Shown one piece after another: positions 8,791 through 18,744 of a stretch of DNA of 64,000 bases. The stretch covers positions 1,074,501-1,138,500 of the forward strand of contig NZ_CP017768.1 of NCBI RefSeq assembly GCF_002813695.1. The letters are read 5' to 3'. This DNA comes from Methanobacterium subterraneum. Its GTDB lineage: Archaea; Methanobacteriota; Methanobacteria; Methanobacteriales; Methanobacteriaceae. The notes under the pieces were generated by a model, which worked only from the letters and a program-made list of their open reading frames with translations, was not told the origin of the DNA and searched no databases. The position numbers and the translations under genes were made by a program. The stretch's first letter is position 1; each line of letters opens with the position of its first letter.

Positions 8791-9468
8791 ATGGATTTAA
8801 TCAATGAAATTTGGAGTATTATGGCATTATTCAAAAACCCATGGGGTTCCAATGAAAAAGTCAATTTCAAAAATATGTTTTTTGGAGTTGACTCTGAAGA
8901 AAATATTGGCAAACCTAAAGTTCATGATAATGTGACACTAGGAGTCAGTTATAAATTCAGATCAAAACCCCCTTTAATTGGTAAAAACGCTTTGCTGCGT
9001 TCGAACACCGTGATCTATAATGATGTGGAAATTGGTAACGATTTTCAAACTGGTCATGGAGTGTTGGTTAGGGAAAAAACCACAATAGGTGACAGAGTCC
9101 TCCTGGGAACCAATAGCGTTATTGAAGGCCACACAGAAATTGGAAATAATATCAGTATCCAATCAAATGTTTATATCCCTAAAAATTCTTTAATCGAAGA
9201 TCATGTTTTTATAGGCCCATGTGCCTGCTTTACTAACGATCGGTACCCTTTGAGAGGTGACTATAAGCTTAAAGGCCCCATAATACGGAAAGGTGCGTCT
9301 ATTGGGGCAAATTCTACCTTCCTCTCTGGGATTGAAATTGGAGAAGGATCCATGATTGCTGCAGGGGCTATTGTAACTAGAGATGTACCGCCATTCTATT
9401 TGGCGATAGGTGCCCCTGCCAAAATGAAACCTTTACCTAAACATTTCAAGACTTTGAACAAAATCTAA
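8791..9468 (+). CDS. Left-handed beta-helix acyltransferase (hexapeptide repeat, sugar O/N-acetyltransferase-like)
   Basis: Most of this 225-residue protein is hexapeptide repeats of the [LIV]-G-x4 type ('[15 protein letters not shown]', '[15 protein letters not shown]', '[20 protein letters not shown]'), which fold into a left-handed beta helix and form trimers. '[10 protein letters not shown]' near residue 150 and the ending '[14 protein letters not shown]' are typical of sugar acetyltransferases such as WbpD-like enzymes. It probably acetylates a nucleotide sugar used by the neighbouring glycosyltransferases. The start is uncertain: ATG 8791 has AGGAA abutting it, and ATG 8821 (MALFK) has GGAG four bases upstream. 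Confidence 0.82.
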   Translation: MDLINEIWSIMALFKNPWGSNEKVNFKNMFFGVDSEENIGKPKVHDNVTLGVSYKFRSKPPLIGKNALLRSNTVIYNDVEIGNDFQTGHGVLVREKTTIGDRVLLGTNSVIEGHTEIGNNISIQSNVYIPKNSLIEDHVFIGPCACFTNDRYPLRGDYKLKGPIIRKGASIGANSTFLSGIEIGEGSMIAAGAIVTRDVPPFYLAIGAPAKMKPLPKHFKTLNKI

Positions 9469-9696
9469 TTTTTATAGAAATTTAATTTTTATTTTTTTTA
9501 GAATAAAATATGAATAAAATATTTTAGACCGCCTAAACTATTTTTGAATACTACATACCAAAATTTATCAAAAACAATAAGTCAACAAATTTAGTAATCA
9601 CTAAATATTCTAAATTGAATCTAATTAAAACTGTCCACCATCTATTGATAATTTTTCAGAAATTATATTAACTAATTAAAACTCTAATTGTTGTAT

Positions 9697-10641
9697 ATGA
9701 AGATCTCTGTAATAATCCCCATGTATAATGAGGAAGAAAATGTCCTGAAGACATTGCAAATAGTAGAGGCAATTCTAAAAGATTATTATGAAAATTACGA
9801 AATTCTGGTTGTAAACGATGGAAGCCAGGATAATACCAGCCAACTAGTAAAAGAGTATGCTTCCACCAACTCCCCAATCATCCTTTTAGAACACCCTATA
9901 AACATGGGGATGGGTAAGGCACTTATTACTGGTTTTAATTTTTCAAGTGGAGATGTGGTTGTTACTCTGGATGCAGATCTAAGTTACGATCCATTGTACA
10001 TTCCTAAATTAATCGAAACACTGGATTCTGCTGCTGTTGATATTGTAATTGGTTCACAGTACATGTCCGGGGGAAAAACAGAATCAATACCATTTCACAG
10101 ATTATTTATAAGTAAGATGGCCAATAAAATCGTTGGCTACGCACTCACCGGAAATATAAGTACCGTTACAGGTATTTTAAGAGCATATCGTAAAGAAGTC
10201 TTAGATTCCATAGAAATAGAATCCTCAGGAACAGAAATTAACCCCGAAATACTTTCAAAAGCCAATGCAGTTGGTTTTAAAATAAAGGAGATCCCAGTAG
10301 TTCTTAAGGGAAGAGAATTTGGTGAATCAAAAATAAAAATAAAATCAACAACTATAGCCCATCTTCTATTCACATTCTACGAGAAACCAATGATGCTTTT
10401 TGGAATTGTTGGACTAACAATGTGCGTTATTGGAATAATCAGCGCCATATACCTTTTTTATTTGTATTTAATTGGTAGTTTAGACCCTACCAGACCATTA
10501 ATGCTGTTCATGGTCGTAACTATTCTTTCAGGGATTCAGATATTAATATTTGGATTTGTTGCAACCCAGATAAGCCTTTTAAAACGGGAAATATATCTAG
10601 TTCAAAAGGAAAATAAGTTGCTTAGAAAAAAATTAAAATAA
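9697..10641 (+). CDS. GT2 glycosyltransferase, dolichyl-phosphate sugar synthase-like, with two C-terminal membrane helices
   Basis: A TTG at 9688 is possible, but ATG 9697 gives the canonical GT2 N-terminus [15 protein letters not shown]. The protein shows 'VNDGSQDNT', the DxD-type 'LDADLSYDP' near residue 92, and a C-terminal pair of hydrophobic helices (about 228-255 and 267-295). This is the layout of DPM1/GtrB-type enzymes that move a sugar from a nucleotide donor to polyprenyl phosphate. It could provide the lipid-linked donor used by the GT-C enzymes nearby. No Shine-Dalgarno is evident, as for several genes in this region. Confidence 0.85.
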   Translation: MKISVIIPMYNEEENVLKTLQIVEAILKDYYENYEILVVNDGSQDNTSQLVKEYASTNSPIILLEHPINMGMGKALITGFNFSSGDVVVTLDADLSYDPLYIPKLIETLDSAAVDIVIGSQYMSGGKTESIPFHRLFISKMANKIVGYALTGNISTVTGILRAYRKEVLDSIEIESSGTEINPEILSKANAVGFKIKEIPVVLKGREFGESKIKIKSTTIAHLLFTFYEKPMMLFGIVGLTMCVIGIISAIYLFYLYLIGSLDPTRPLMLFMVVTILSGIQILIFGFVATQISLLKREIYLVQKENKLLRKKLK

Positions 10642-10708
10642 ATTAATCTTTTTTTATAAGATTAATAGAAGTTTAATTCCCATTAATATTGTTCCGTGTT
10701 GAGTACTA

Positions 10709-11734
10709 ATGATTATTATGAATTATCCAAGGGTTACAATAGTTATTGTGAACTATAATGGGTGGAAAGACACCATAGAATGTCTGGAATCTGTTTATAA
10801 AATCGACTACCCTTACTTTTCAGTTGTGTTGGTAGACAACAATTCCAATGACGAGTCTCTATCCAAAATAAGAGAATACTGTAAAGGAGAATTGAAGATT
10901 GTATCACAATACTTTGATTATAACCCTGAAAATAAACCCCTATTCCTTCAAGAATTTGATAATTATGAAAAAGGTATAAAGTTAAGATATCTAAACAAAA
11001 ATGATTCATATTCTCTAACTTTAATAAAAAATAATAGAAATTATGGATTTGCTGAAGGAAATAATATTGGGATAAGGTTTTCCTTAAATAATCTAGATCC
11101 GGAATATGTTTTACTTTTAAATAACGATACTGTTGTGGGGGAAAATTTACTGGATGATCTGGTTAAAACTGGAGAAAGTAAGGAAGAAATTGGTATTTTA
11201 GGACCTAAAATTTATTTTTATGACAAACCAGACGTAATTTGGAGTGCAGGTTGCAGAATATCCTGGAAATTAAGCCGGGGGATACAAATCGGCACAAACG
11301 AAGTTGATCAAGGACAGTTCGATGAACAAAGAGAAGTTGAATACGTTAGTGGTTCTTCATTTCTTATTAAAACCGAAGCCATCCAGAAAATAGGTTTGAT
11401 GGATGAGAAGTACTTTTTATACTTTGAAGAAAGTGATTGGACCCTAAGAGCTAATCAGGCGGGTTATAAGAGTTTATACGTCCCCACTGCCCACATTTGG
11501 CATAAAGTATCCCAATCTGGTGGAGGGATCAGCAAACCAATAGGCTTGTATTATATAACACGTAACCGGTGGATTTTTATGAGAAAATGGGCTAAAAAGA
11601 GTGATTATGCTTTTTTTGTTATCTACCAAATAATAGGATTCTTCATACTACCCCTAATACTTAGTATTTATTATGGGAATAGAAAACTCTTTATCAGTTA
11701 TTATCATGGATTCTTTGATGGAATAAAATTCTAA
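10709..11734 (+). CDS. GT2 glycosyltransferase (rhamnosyltransferase-like)
   Basis: The protein of 341 residues has a GT-A core: '[19 protein letters not shown]' near the N-terminus, '[10 protein letters not shown]', '[14 protein letters not shown]', the metal-binding 'LLNNDTV' near residue 140 and the acceptor-side '[16 protein letters not shown]'. A hydrophobic segment near the C-terminus suggests membrane association. It resembles WcaE/RfbF-type enzymes that add sugars such as rhamnose to surface polymers. It is clearly paralogous to the minus-strand GT2 at 15673-16665, which shares the same opening and the same motifs. ATG 10709 or ATG 10718 could be the start; neither has a clear ribosome-binding site. 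Confidence 0.82.
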   Translation: MIIMNYPRVTIVIVNYNGWKDTIECLESVYKIDYPYFSVVLVDNNSNDESLSKIREYCKGELKIVSQYFDYNPENKPLFLQEFDNYEKGIKLRYLNKNDSYSLTLIKNNRNYGFAEGNNIGIRFSLNNLDPEYVLLLNNDTVVGENLLDDLVKTGESKEEIGILGPKIYFYDKPDVIWSAGCRISWKLSRGIQIGTNEVDQGQFDEQREVEYVSGSSFLIKTEAIQKIGLMDEKYFLYFEESDWTLRANQAGYKSLYVPTAHIWHKVSQSGGGISKPIGLYYITRNRWIFMRKWAKKSDYAFFVIYQIIGFFILPLILSIYYGNRKLFISYYHGFFDGIKF

Positions 11735-11801
11735 AAACTATTTATCACATGGGAATAGATGTTTTTCTAGATGATTAATAAAAGAAAAATGATTATTATA
11801 G

Positions 11802-13379
11802 ATGGTTTTAATGGAAAAAAAGAATTTTCTTATCACTAATTTTGATTTAAGCATAAGCTTAATTATATATTCAATTCTCGCAATATTTTCCATCAATTAT
11901 TATCATTTTAATCTTGGAACCGATGGAATTTCATATTTATCTATAGCTGAGAATTATGTAAATGGATGCTGGTCACTTGCCATTAACGGATATTGGAGTC
12001 CTCTTTACTCCTGGTTACTGACACCAATCATTTTTTTTGATTATAATGTATCAACTGCACCATATGTGACTAGGATAGTGTCTTTAGTAGCCGGTTTTGT
12101 TACTATAATCAGCTTGAATAGGCTAAGTCTCACTTTTAATTTAAATAGAACAGTGAAAAAAGTTTTATTGATAACTTCAATCCCCATGATTTTATTTTAT
12201 TCAATATTTAAGGACACACCGGATGTACTGGTAGTCTGCCTGCTTGTTTACTATTTCAGTTTTATTTTCGATGAAAATTATCCGAATTATTGGATTAATG
12301 GTGCTATATGTGGGTTTCTGGGTGGTATGGGTTTTTTAACCAAAACTTATATTTTTCCTTTTTTCATGGTGCATTTCCTTTTTTTCAATTTTTTATACTA
12401 TTTTAAAGGACTTAAAAAAAATAGAAAGGGTGTAAAAAAAAATCTAATTGTGGGATTGGTAGTATTTCTGGCAATTAGTGGAATATGGATCACAACTTTA
12501 AGCTTAAAATATGATAAACCAACCATTGGGACTACAACAGAATATAATCACGCAATTGTTGGTCCTGAGTATGGTAATCATCCGGTTTATTCCATAGGAC
12601 TTATTAGGCCCCCAAATCCAAGTGCCACAAGTACTTGGGAGGAACCTTCATTAGTTAAATTGAATGACTGGAGTCCCTTTGAATCACGGGAATATTTTGA
12701 ATTTCAGTTAAAACTAACCAAGGACAACCTTCTCAAAACAGCTATTATATTTGAATATTACTCATTATTATCCTTTGCAATAATTTTTATTAGTTTATAC
12801 TTTATCCTGAAATTGAAGACCGAGAGATCTTTTAAAAACAGATTGATTTATATAATGCTCACCATATTTATATATTCCTCAGGATATTTGCTTATTTTCG
12901 TTGAAGAACGTTATTTATGGCCTGCAATTACTTTAATGATGTTTTGTGGATTTTATATAATTAGTACGCTGTATAAAGAAAAGAATCTTAGTTTAAAATT
13001 CAGAAATATATTTTTAGTAATTTTGATGGTATCTTTTATCTTTACTCCAGCTTTTGAATTGTTTATTTATCCCAGTACTGATAATGGCTTGTATGATTTA
13101 AGTAAAACCTTACAAAATGACTATGGCCTACAAGGGAACATCGCATCCAATGGTCATTGGGAAAATACATTAGCGATTTCCTATTATCTGAACAACCAAT
13201 ATTATGGGTTACCCAAGAATATTATTGACCCTGTTGAACTCAAAAATGAATTAATTGCCAATAATATTACTTATTACTTTGTTTGGGGTGATTCAAATAA
13301 TGTTCAGGTGATAAATTATAATGAACTAACCAATGGAAGGATTCAAGGGTTGAGAATATATGGAAGGACATATAATTGA
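11802..13379 (+). CDS. GT-C membrane glycosyltransferase (GT39-like)
   Basis: This protein of about 525 residues has a dozen hydrophobic helices. Its first loop contains 'GTDGISYLSIAENYVNG', matching the acidic first-loop motif of GT-C enzymes, and 'SPLYSWLLTPI' follows. The last 120 residues are soluble ('GNIASNGHWENTLAISYYL'). It is the last of a plus-strand series with the GT2 genes at 9697 and 10709. It probably works outside the membrane with a polyprenyl-phosphate donor. ATG 11802 and ATG 11811 are both possible starts. Confidence 0.78.
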   Translation: MVLMEKKNFLITNFDLSISLIIYSILAIFSINYYHFNLGTDGISYLSIAENYVNGCWSLAINGYWSPLYSWLLTPIIFFDYNVSTAPYVTRIVSLVAGFVTIISLNRLSLTFNLNRTVKKVLLITSIPMILFYSIFKDTPDVLVVCLLVYYFSFIFDENYPNYWINGAICGFLGGMGFLTKTYIFPFFMVHFLFFNFLYYFKGLKKNRKGVKKNLIVGLVVFLAISGIWITTLSLKYDKPTIGTTTEYNHAIVGPEYGNHPVYSIGLIRPPNPSATSTWEEPSLVKLNDWSPFESREYFEFQLKLTKDNLLKTAIIFEYYSLLSFAIIFISLYFILKLKTERSFKNRLIYIMLTIFIYSSGYLLIFVEERYLWPAITLMMFCGFYIISTLYKEKNLSLKFRNIFLVILMVSFIFTPAFELFIYPSTDNGLYDLSKTLQNDYGLQGNIASNGHWENTLAISYYLNNQYYGLPKNIIDPVELKNELIANNITYYFVWGDSNNVQVINYNELTNGRIQGLRIYGRTYN

Positions 13380-13424
13380 TAGTCTTTTAAATTGAAAGCT
13401 TTTTTAATGTGAATGTATTATAGG

Positions 13425-14588
13425 TCATTTAGAAACATTCCTGTAAATAATATTATTAAACTGATTTGATGAATTTTCCCATGACAATCTTTTATTAATT
13501 ATTTTATTTTGAGAAGTTTCAAGAACATCATTTAATACATCCTGGTGATTTAAATAATATATCACTTTATTGTATAAATCATCAATATTAGAATTTATAA
13601 AAATCATTTCTTCTTCCGAAAAAAAGGTAGGTGCACTACCATCAGCGAGATCTATCACCGGGATGCCTGAAAGAGTCATTTCATAGTTAACTAATGAAAT
13701 ATTAGTCAGTGATGCAACTAATCCAAAATGACATTCATTATATAATTCAATTAACTCTTTAGTTTTGAGTTTACCTAAATTTTTAATAAATGGCAATTTA
13801 ATATGTTTATTTAACCCAAATACATATACCTCTAGTTCATATCCTAATTTTGATAATTTTTCATGAAGATAACCAATTTGTTGGATTAAAAGAAAGGGTG
13901 CTCTTCTACTATCCAATTTTAAGTATAATGCTATTTTAACAAGTTTATTGATAATAATTTTTCTCTTTTTAAGTTTATACTGTCCTAATTCAACTGGAAA
14001 ATCAATATAATCAACTTTTTCAGTTGTTTTACGTTCCACAATAGATTTATTCCATTTTCCAAGACTTACCATGTGAAATCCAAATTTGTATGTATTCAAT
14101 GCCAAATAATAGAGGTCACCCATAGCATAGAAATATGGTTCGAAATCTTGAATAAAATACATTTTATAATCAAAAATATCTTGAAAAGCAAGCAGCCAAT
14201 AACAAGATTCCCAGTAGGTAGCTATACCTATATCTGAATTGAATTTATTTAATTCACTTTGTTCTAGGAAAGTACCTTGATATCCTGGCAAATTAATTTC
14301 TGCACTTTTCTCCATTTTTTCCCTACTAGTACCATCATATGTGATGTAATACACATCATGTCCTAATTGAGATAGTAAAGTGCCTAATCGTAATATGGAA
14401 GTATGCCCACCACTATATGATACCATGCCCGGAACAATAAAAGCAATTTTATATTGATCTTTAACAGGCAAATATTGTTTTACACAATATCCATGTTCTA
14501 TTTGAGAAATAATTTTTGATACTCTCTTTAAAACCAGAAGATCATATTCAAATCTTATAAATGATGCTAAATCTTTTAGTTTTTTCAT
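13425..14588 (-). CDS. WsaF-like GT4 glycosyltransferase
   Basis: This 387-residue protein has 'IAFIVPGMVSYSGGHTSILR' (residues 49-68), a Rossmann N-terminal loop of GT4 enzymes, then 'YFIQDFEPYFYAMGDLYY', which is characteristic of the WsaF rhamnosyltransferase group. The C-terminal domain has 'YEMTLSGIPVIDLADGSAP', replacing the usual E-x7-E region of GT4. It has no membrane helix, so it is likely cytoplasmic and extends a glycan chain. It sits one base from the next upstream gene (stop at 14590, start at 14588), implying an operon with the GT2 genes at 14590-17421. The donor sugar is inferred only from family resemblance. Confidence 0.78.
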   Translation of the reverse strand: MKKLKDLASFIRFEYDLLVLKRVSKIISQIEHGYCVKQYLPVKDQYKIAFIVPGMVSYSGGHTSILRLGTLLSQLGHDVYYITYDGTSREKMEKSAEINLPGYQGTFLEQSELNKFNSDIGIATYWESCYWLLAFQDIFDYKMYFIQDFEPYFYAMGDLYYLALNTYKFGFHMVSLGKWNKSIVERKTTEKVDYIDFPVELGQYKLKKRKIIINKLVKIALYLKLDSRRAPFLLIQQIGYLHEKLSKLGYELEVYVFGLNKHIKLPFIKNLGKLKTKELIELYNECHFGLVASLTNISLVNYEMTLSGIPVIDLADGSAPTFFSEEEMIFINSNIDDLYNKVIYYLNHQDVLNDVLETSQNKIINKRLSWENSSNQFNNIIYRNVSK

Positions 14589-14589
14589 G

Positions 14590-15564
14590 TTAATCTTTTC
14601 CAGGTCTAAAAAATATTGATTTAAAAGATGATGTCGTATTTGTCCAAAAAAACTTTAATTTATTATCTTTCCTATTCTTAAGAATATTATAGTTGGAAAA
14701 AGTTAGATTGTAAACTAATAACAGAATATAAAGGAGTACACTGCGTTGTTTCATAAGATAAAGGTTATTTCTTATGCCAAATGAATATTTCATAATATTT
14801 TCTGCATCAGCTGCAATAATATCATCAGAATAATTTTTTTGAGTTTCATGATAAACAATACTGTCAGCTACATAAAGACCTAAAAAATTATTTTCAGTCA
14901 TGCGATTGGTATATTCTATATCCTCGGCCCAAACAAAAAATTCTTTCAAAGGTAATCCCACTTCTTCAATCACTTCTCTTTTTATCAGTAAAGACAACCA
15001 GGAAGCAGCCCTTATAACTAAAACATTACTATTTTCGAATTTATTGAAAGGGATTTCCTTCACTAAAGGCTGTACTTGGGGAATGTTCATGACATGAACA
15101 TTTCCATCACGCCATAAAACTTTACTACATAAAAAACCAATATTCTTCACTAATACAGTTTTCTCCAATAACTTATTTAATGAGTTTTTTTTAGGTACGG
15201 AATCATTATCTAAAACCCATATCCATTTATAACCTTCATTATATGCTTCCCTAATTCCATCATGAAATCCCCCAGCACTTCCACTATTGGAAAAATTTCT
15301 TAAATAATAGAATTTAATTACATTTCCATCTTGATTCTTTACATTGGAAGAAGTTTTCCAAATTTCATTAGTATTTAAAGGAGGAAGCTCCGAGATATAA
15401 CCTTCATTTTTTAGTAAGTTTGGGGTTCCATCATTTGAAGCGTTATCTATTAAATAAATGGCATCTAGGGAATCACACTGTTGTAAATAGGATAAACATT
15501 TAGATAATGGTTTTTTCCTGTTATAAGTAGCAATTACAGCACAAACATTAGAATCTTTATTCAT
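14590..15564 (-). CDS. GT2 glycosyltransferase (galactofuranosyl/rhamnosyltransferase-like)
   Basis: This 324-residue GT-A enzyme opens with 'VCAVIATYNRKKPLSKCLSY', has 'LIDNASNDGT', a donor-binding 'WVLDNDSVPKKN' near residue 115, and 'FVWAEDIEYTNRM' near residue 215 as the acceptor/catalytic base region. These match the GlfT/WbbL-like branch of GT2. A hydrophobic stretch near the C-terminus may anchor it. AGGTGA precedes the ATG. It is co-oriented and nearly overlapping with the WsaF-like gene, so the two probably act in one glycan assembly pathway. Confidence 0.82.
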   Translation of the reverse strand: MNKDSNVCAVIATYNRKKPLSKCLSYLQQCDSLDAIYLIDNASNDGTPNLLKNEGYISELPPLNTNEIWKTSSNVKNQDGNVIKFYYLRNFSNSGSAGGFHDGIREAYNEGYKWIWVLDNDSVPKKNSLNKLLEKTVLVKNIGFLCSKVLWRDGNVHVMNIPQVQPLVKEIPFNKFENSNVLVIRAASWLSLLIKREVIEEVGLPLKEFFVWAEDIEYTNRMTENNFLGLYVADSIVYHETQKNYSDDIIAADAENIMKYSFGIRNNLYLMKQRSVLLYILLLVYNLTFSNYNILKNRKDNKLKFFWTNTTSSFKSIFFRPGKD

Positions 15565-15672
15565 TAATGTTTCACCTTAACCTATTTCACTTCGGTTATC
15601 ACAATTATTCCATAGCATGCTGTAAGTCTCAGTTACAACAGTTGAATCACTATTAAAATTTTAGTGATTCAT

Positions 15673-16665
15673 TTATTTATACAATTCTTTTAATAGATGA
15701 GCATAATTTACTCCAGAATTTCTAATACGAGTTATTCTAAGCAAAAAACTCCCAATCATGAAGTATATCAGAAATACTGAAAATATTGTCTTTTGATAAA
15801 AAGTTCCATATTCTTTTACGGTCGATGTTGTATTTTTTAAGCTCAACCCCCAAAAATAGAACCATTTTGAATTGTCTTTCTTAATACTTCTCCAGCCTTT
15901 GTGATATATGATGGATTTGGGAACGTAAACCGCTTTCCAAGAATTTTTACTCGCTCTCCAAGATAGTTCCGCATCTTCATAAGAAGTAATGTAACTCTCT
16001 CTGAGCAAACCAATTGATTCTAACATTTCACGTTTGTAAAAAGCTCCTGCTCCTTTAGCACCCATTATATTAATTTTTTTGTCAAATTGATGTTTATCAA
16101 TTTTTCCATGACCTCGATCTATAATCCGTCCCCAACTGATAATATGGCCAGTAGAATCAATTATTTTATGATCATATGCATTTAATAATTTAGGGGAGTA
16201 GATTCCCACTCTTTCTTGGTTTTCTGCAGCTTTAGTTAATTCGTTCAGGAAATTTTCATCTGCAATCGTATCATTATTCAACAATAAAATAAAATCAGGA
16301 TTAAACACGCGTAGAGCAAATCTAATACCTATATTGTTTCCTTTGGCATATCCATAATTTTTAGAATTTTTTAAAAGGATCAAATTTCTAATGGTTTTTT
16401 CAGATTCTAAATATGGATTAACATGGTGAAAATCTTTTTCTTCATATTCAAACATTTTAATATCAATATTTCTTTCAGATTTCAGAGTATTATTGGAGTT
16501 AGAGCAAAATTTCTTTATTTCTTCAATTGAATCATCTTTTGAATCATTGTCAACCACAATAACCTCATAATTATGATAATTAATCTGATATAAAGATTCT
16601 AAACATTCAATAGTATCTTCCCAACCATTCCAGTTTAGGATTATTATTGTTATTTCTGGGTTCAT
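15673..16665 (-). CDS. GT2 glycosyltransferase (rhamnosyltransferase-like), paralogue of 10709-11734
   Basis: The 330-residue protein begins MNPEITIIILNWNGWEDT and shows 'VIVVDNDSKDDS', '[16 protein letters not shown]', 'LLNNDTIADENF' and 'SYEDAELSWRASKNSWK', which are the full set of GT2 rhamnosyltransferase-type motifs. One hydrophobic helix lies near the C-terminus. Similarity to the plus-strand GT2 at 10709-11734 is obvious along the whole length, so one is probably a duplicate that has taken on a different acceptor. It is followed closely by the next GT2 gene (24 bases), supporting an operon. Confidence 0.82.
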   Translation of the reverse strand: MNPEITIIILNWNGWEDTIECLESLYQINYHNYEVIVVDNDSKDDSIEEIKKFCSNSNNTLKSERNIDIKMFEYEEKDFHHVNPYLESEKTIRNLILLKNSKNYGYAKGNNIGIRFALRVFNPDFILLLNNDTIADENFLNELTKAAENQERVGIYSPKLLNAYDHKIIDSTGHIISWGRIIDRGHGKIDKHQFDKKINIMGAKGAGAFYKREMLESIGLLRESYITSYEDAELSWRASKNSWKAVYVPKSIIYHKGWRSIKKDNSKWFYFWGLSLKNTTSTVKEYGTFYQKTIFSVFLIYFMIGSFLLRITRIRNSGVNYAHLLKELYK

Positions 16666-16689
16666 AATACAACCAGCATGAAAATTATC

Positions 16690-17421
16690 TTATAACTTCA
16701 TTAAAAAGGTTACTAATAAATTTTTAATAAGAGGAAGCCTTCTTTGAAAATTTAAAGGAAGAAATGTTATCCAATCCTCAACAGTAGTTAAAATTAATTT
16801 ATGATTTCTATGCTTTTTCAACAGATTATTAAGTGTATTATAATATTTTTCTGATAGCGAATATCCTTTAGATCTATGATATGCATATAATGGGAGTACG
16901 TAAACTTCATAACCTAATTTTTCCACTGTTAAACAATAATCAACACCATATAAATGCCAGTTATCACACACCACTTCATCAAAGGAAAGATTATCGAATA
17001 TTTTTTTAGGTATAATCATTAAGCACTCATCTAATGTTTCCACTTTAGTAGGAACGTTAATAGGATAAGGTGATATTAAATGTGGAGGAATACCATCTTT
17101 AATATTAGTTATTGGCCACCAATATTTTTTTGATCGCCCGGCAACTCCTGCAACTCCAAGTTTTTCATAAGAATTTAAATAATTCTCAGCATCCTTCAAC
17201 CATGTGGGAGAACTCATATCCATATCCTGATGCACAAACATAATATAATCATTACTGGCCTTTTGACCACCATAATTCAATGCTTCAGCAGCAGATTTAA
17301 ATTTTTTATTAGTATTATCGATTAATATCAGTTCATATCTGTTAATTTGTATATTGAGACTTTTTAATAAATATTCAGACAAGATATATTGATCGTTGTA
17401 AACACACACAATTGAAAACAT
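16690..17421 (-). CDS. GT2-like glycosyltransferase (Glyco_tranf_2_5 type)
   Basis: The short 243-residue protein has 'FSIVCVYNDQYILSEYLLKS', 'ELILIDNTNKKFKSAAEALN' and 'YIMFVHQDMDMSSPTWL'. The H-Q-D motif is typical of the PF13712 branch of GT2, which lacks the long C-terminal acceptor domain. 'WHLYGVDYCLTVEKLGYEVY' near residue 170 corresponds to the ED region of larger enzymes. AGGGGATTG precedes the ATG. It is likely the first gene of a minus-strand operon running down to 13425. Confidence 0.78.
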   Translation of the reverse strand: MFSIVCVYNDQYILSEYLLKSLNIQINRYELILIDNTNKKFKSAAEALNYGGQKASNDYIMFVHQDMDMSSPTWLKDAENYLNSYEKLGVAGVAGRSKKYWWPITNIKDGIPPHLISPYPINVPTKVETLDECLMIIPKKIFDNLSFDEVVCDNWHLYGVDYCLTVEKLGYEVYVLPLYAYHRSKGYSLSEKYYNTLNNLLKKHRNHKLILTTVEDWITFLPLNFQRRLPLIKNLLVTFLMKL

Positions 17422-17527
17422 TTCAATCCCCTAGATTGGATATTATAATCATCATAAATTCAAAATTTTTGGTATTTATTGAATGACACTCAATTAAAAA
17501 TATTGAGTAATCTTACCATAATAATAT

Positions 17528-18706
17528 CTAGATTAATTGAAACTCCTTTATATATCGGTCAGAAATCTTCTTCCAAGAAAATTTAGCTTTTACATCACTT
17601 TGACCATTAATAACTAGACTATTTCTTAGTTCATTATCACTTAGGAGGAGAGAAATATTACTAGAAAGTTTACTTTTAATTTTCTGTTCAACTAAAACCC
17701 CATTTTTCCCATCTTCAATAATATCCGATATCCCCCCAACATCAGACCCTATAACCGGGACCCCACAAGCCATAGCTTCCAATAAAACCACCCCTAGACC
17801 TTCAGTATTCCCCTGCGAATCCACAATGGATGGTAAAATAAATAGATCCGCTGAATTGTACAACATGAGTAACTTTTCATCAGAAACATTCTTAACAATT
17901 TCCACCTTACCTGTCAGGTCCAGTTCATAGATTAAAGATTTCAATTTAGATTCCAATGGTCCGGATCCAACTATTTTCAATTGCACATTTTCATGTTTTT
18001 CTAAAACATGAGGCATTGCACGAATAAGGTACTCAAAACCTTTTCTTTCAATTAAATAACCAACAGATAATATTTGGAATATATTTTCATCTTTATAAAC
18101 ATCGAGTGGTCTGAAAAAATCTGTGTCAACTCCGAATGGTATCACATCAATCTTTTCTTCGTCAAGTCCTGCTTCCAGACAGAAGTTCCGGGTAGCATTA
18201 CTGTTGGTGATAGTTTTAGAGGAGTTATTTACCAACCAGCGCAGAGCAAACAGCATATGGTAACGTTTGGAAAGATGAACTTCTTCTCCGTGTATTGTGG
18301 TTATGTAAGGAATTCCATAAAATTTTTTAAGAAACAATGCACCTAATCCATTGGGAATAGGCCACTGCACATGAATAACATCCATATTTTTAAGTATTCG
18401 CAACGAATAAAAAACATTGAAAAACAGAAAGGTTAAAACCTGAATTTTAACCAGAAACCCTTCCTTAACATTATCAATCATCCCCGCCCTTCCTGAAAGC
18501 TTCTCAAATCTACGGGGATAGAAATAGTGGAATCTTTCCACGTGCACACCTTCAAGGATATAATCTGTTTCACCACCAGTAAAAGGTGCTAAAACATGAA
18601 CATCATGTCCTTTCTTGACAATCTCCCTCATCAACCTGTGAACAAAGATTCCATGAGGATCATCCTCCAAATCAGGATAAGCAGAGGTTATAACTCCAAT
18701 TTTTAT
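17528..18706 (-). CDS. GT4 glycosyltransferase, apparent AUA start
   Basis: The frame from TTG 18670 gives 380 residues, but the GT4 N-terminal strand lies upstream of it. Codons from ATA 18706 read IKIGVITSAYPDLEDDPHG, exactly what a group 1 glycosyltransferase needs before 'IFVHRLMREI'. An in-frame TAA lies five codons further up and no ATG, GTG or TTG occurs between. GTGGTG sits about six bases before the ATA, a suitable ribosome-binding site. The rest has 'IHGEEVH', 'VGYLIERKGFEYLI' and 'VLLEAMACGVPVIGSDVGG', the nucleotide-sugar binding E-x7-E region. It is a cytoplasmic retaining transferase. The start could be a real AUA, a mutated ATG or a sequencing error. Confidence 0.78.
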   Translation of the reverse strand: MKIGVITSAYPDLEDDPHGIFVHRLMREIVKKGHDVHVLAPFTGGETDYILEGVHVERFHYFYPRRFEKLSGRAGMIDNVKEGFLVKIQVLTFLFFNVFYSLRILKNMDVIHVQWPIPNGLGALFLKKFYGIPYITTIHGEEVHLSKRYHMLFALRWLVNNSSKTITNSNATRNFCLEAGLDEEKIDVIPFGVDTDFFRPLDVYKDENIFQILSVGYLIERKGFEYLIRAMPHVLEKHENVQLKIVGSGPLESKLKSLIYELDLTGKVEIVKNVSDEKLLMLYNSADLFILPSIVDSQGNTEGLGVVLLEAMACGVPVIGSDVGGISDIIEDGKNGVLVEQKIKSKLSSNISLLLSDNELRNSLVINGQSDVKAKFSWKKISDRYIKEFQLI

Positions 18707-18744
18707 GTTAACACCACTTTATTCATAGCAATTATTATTTTCTT

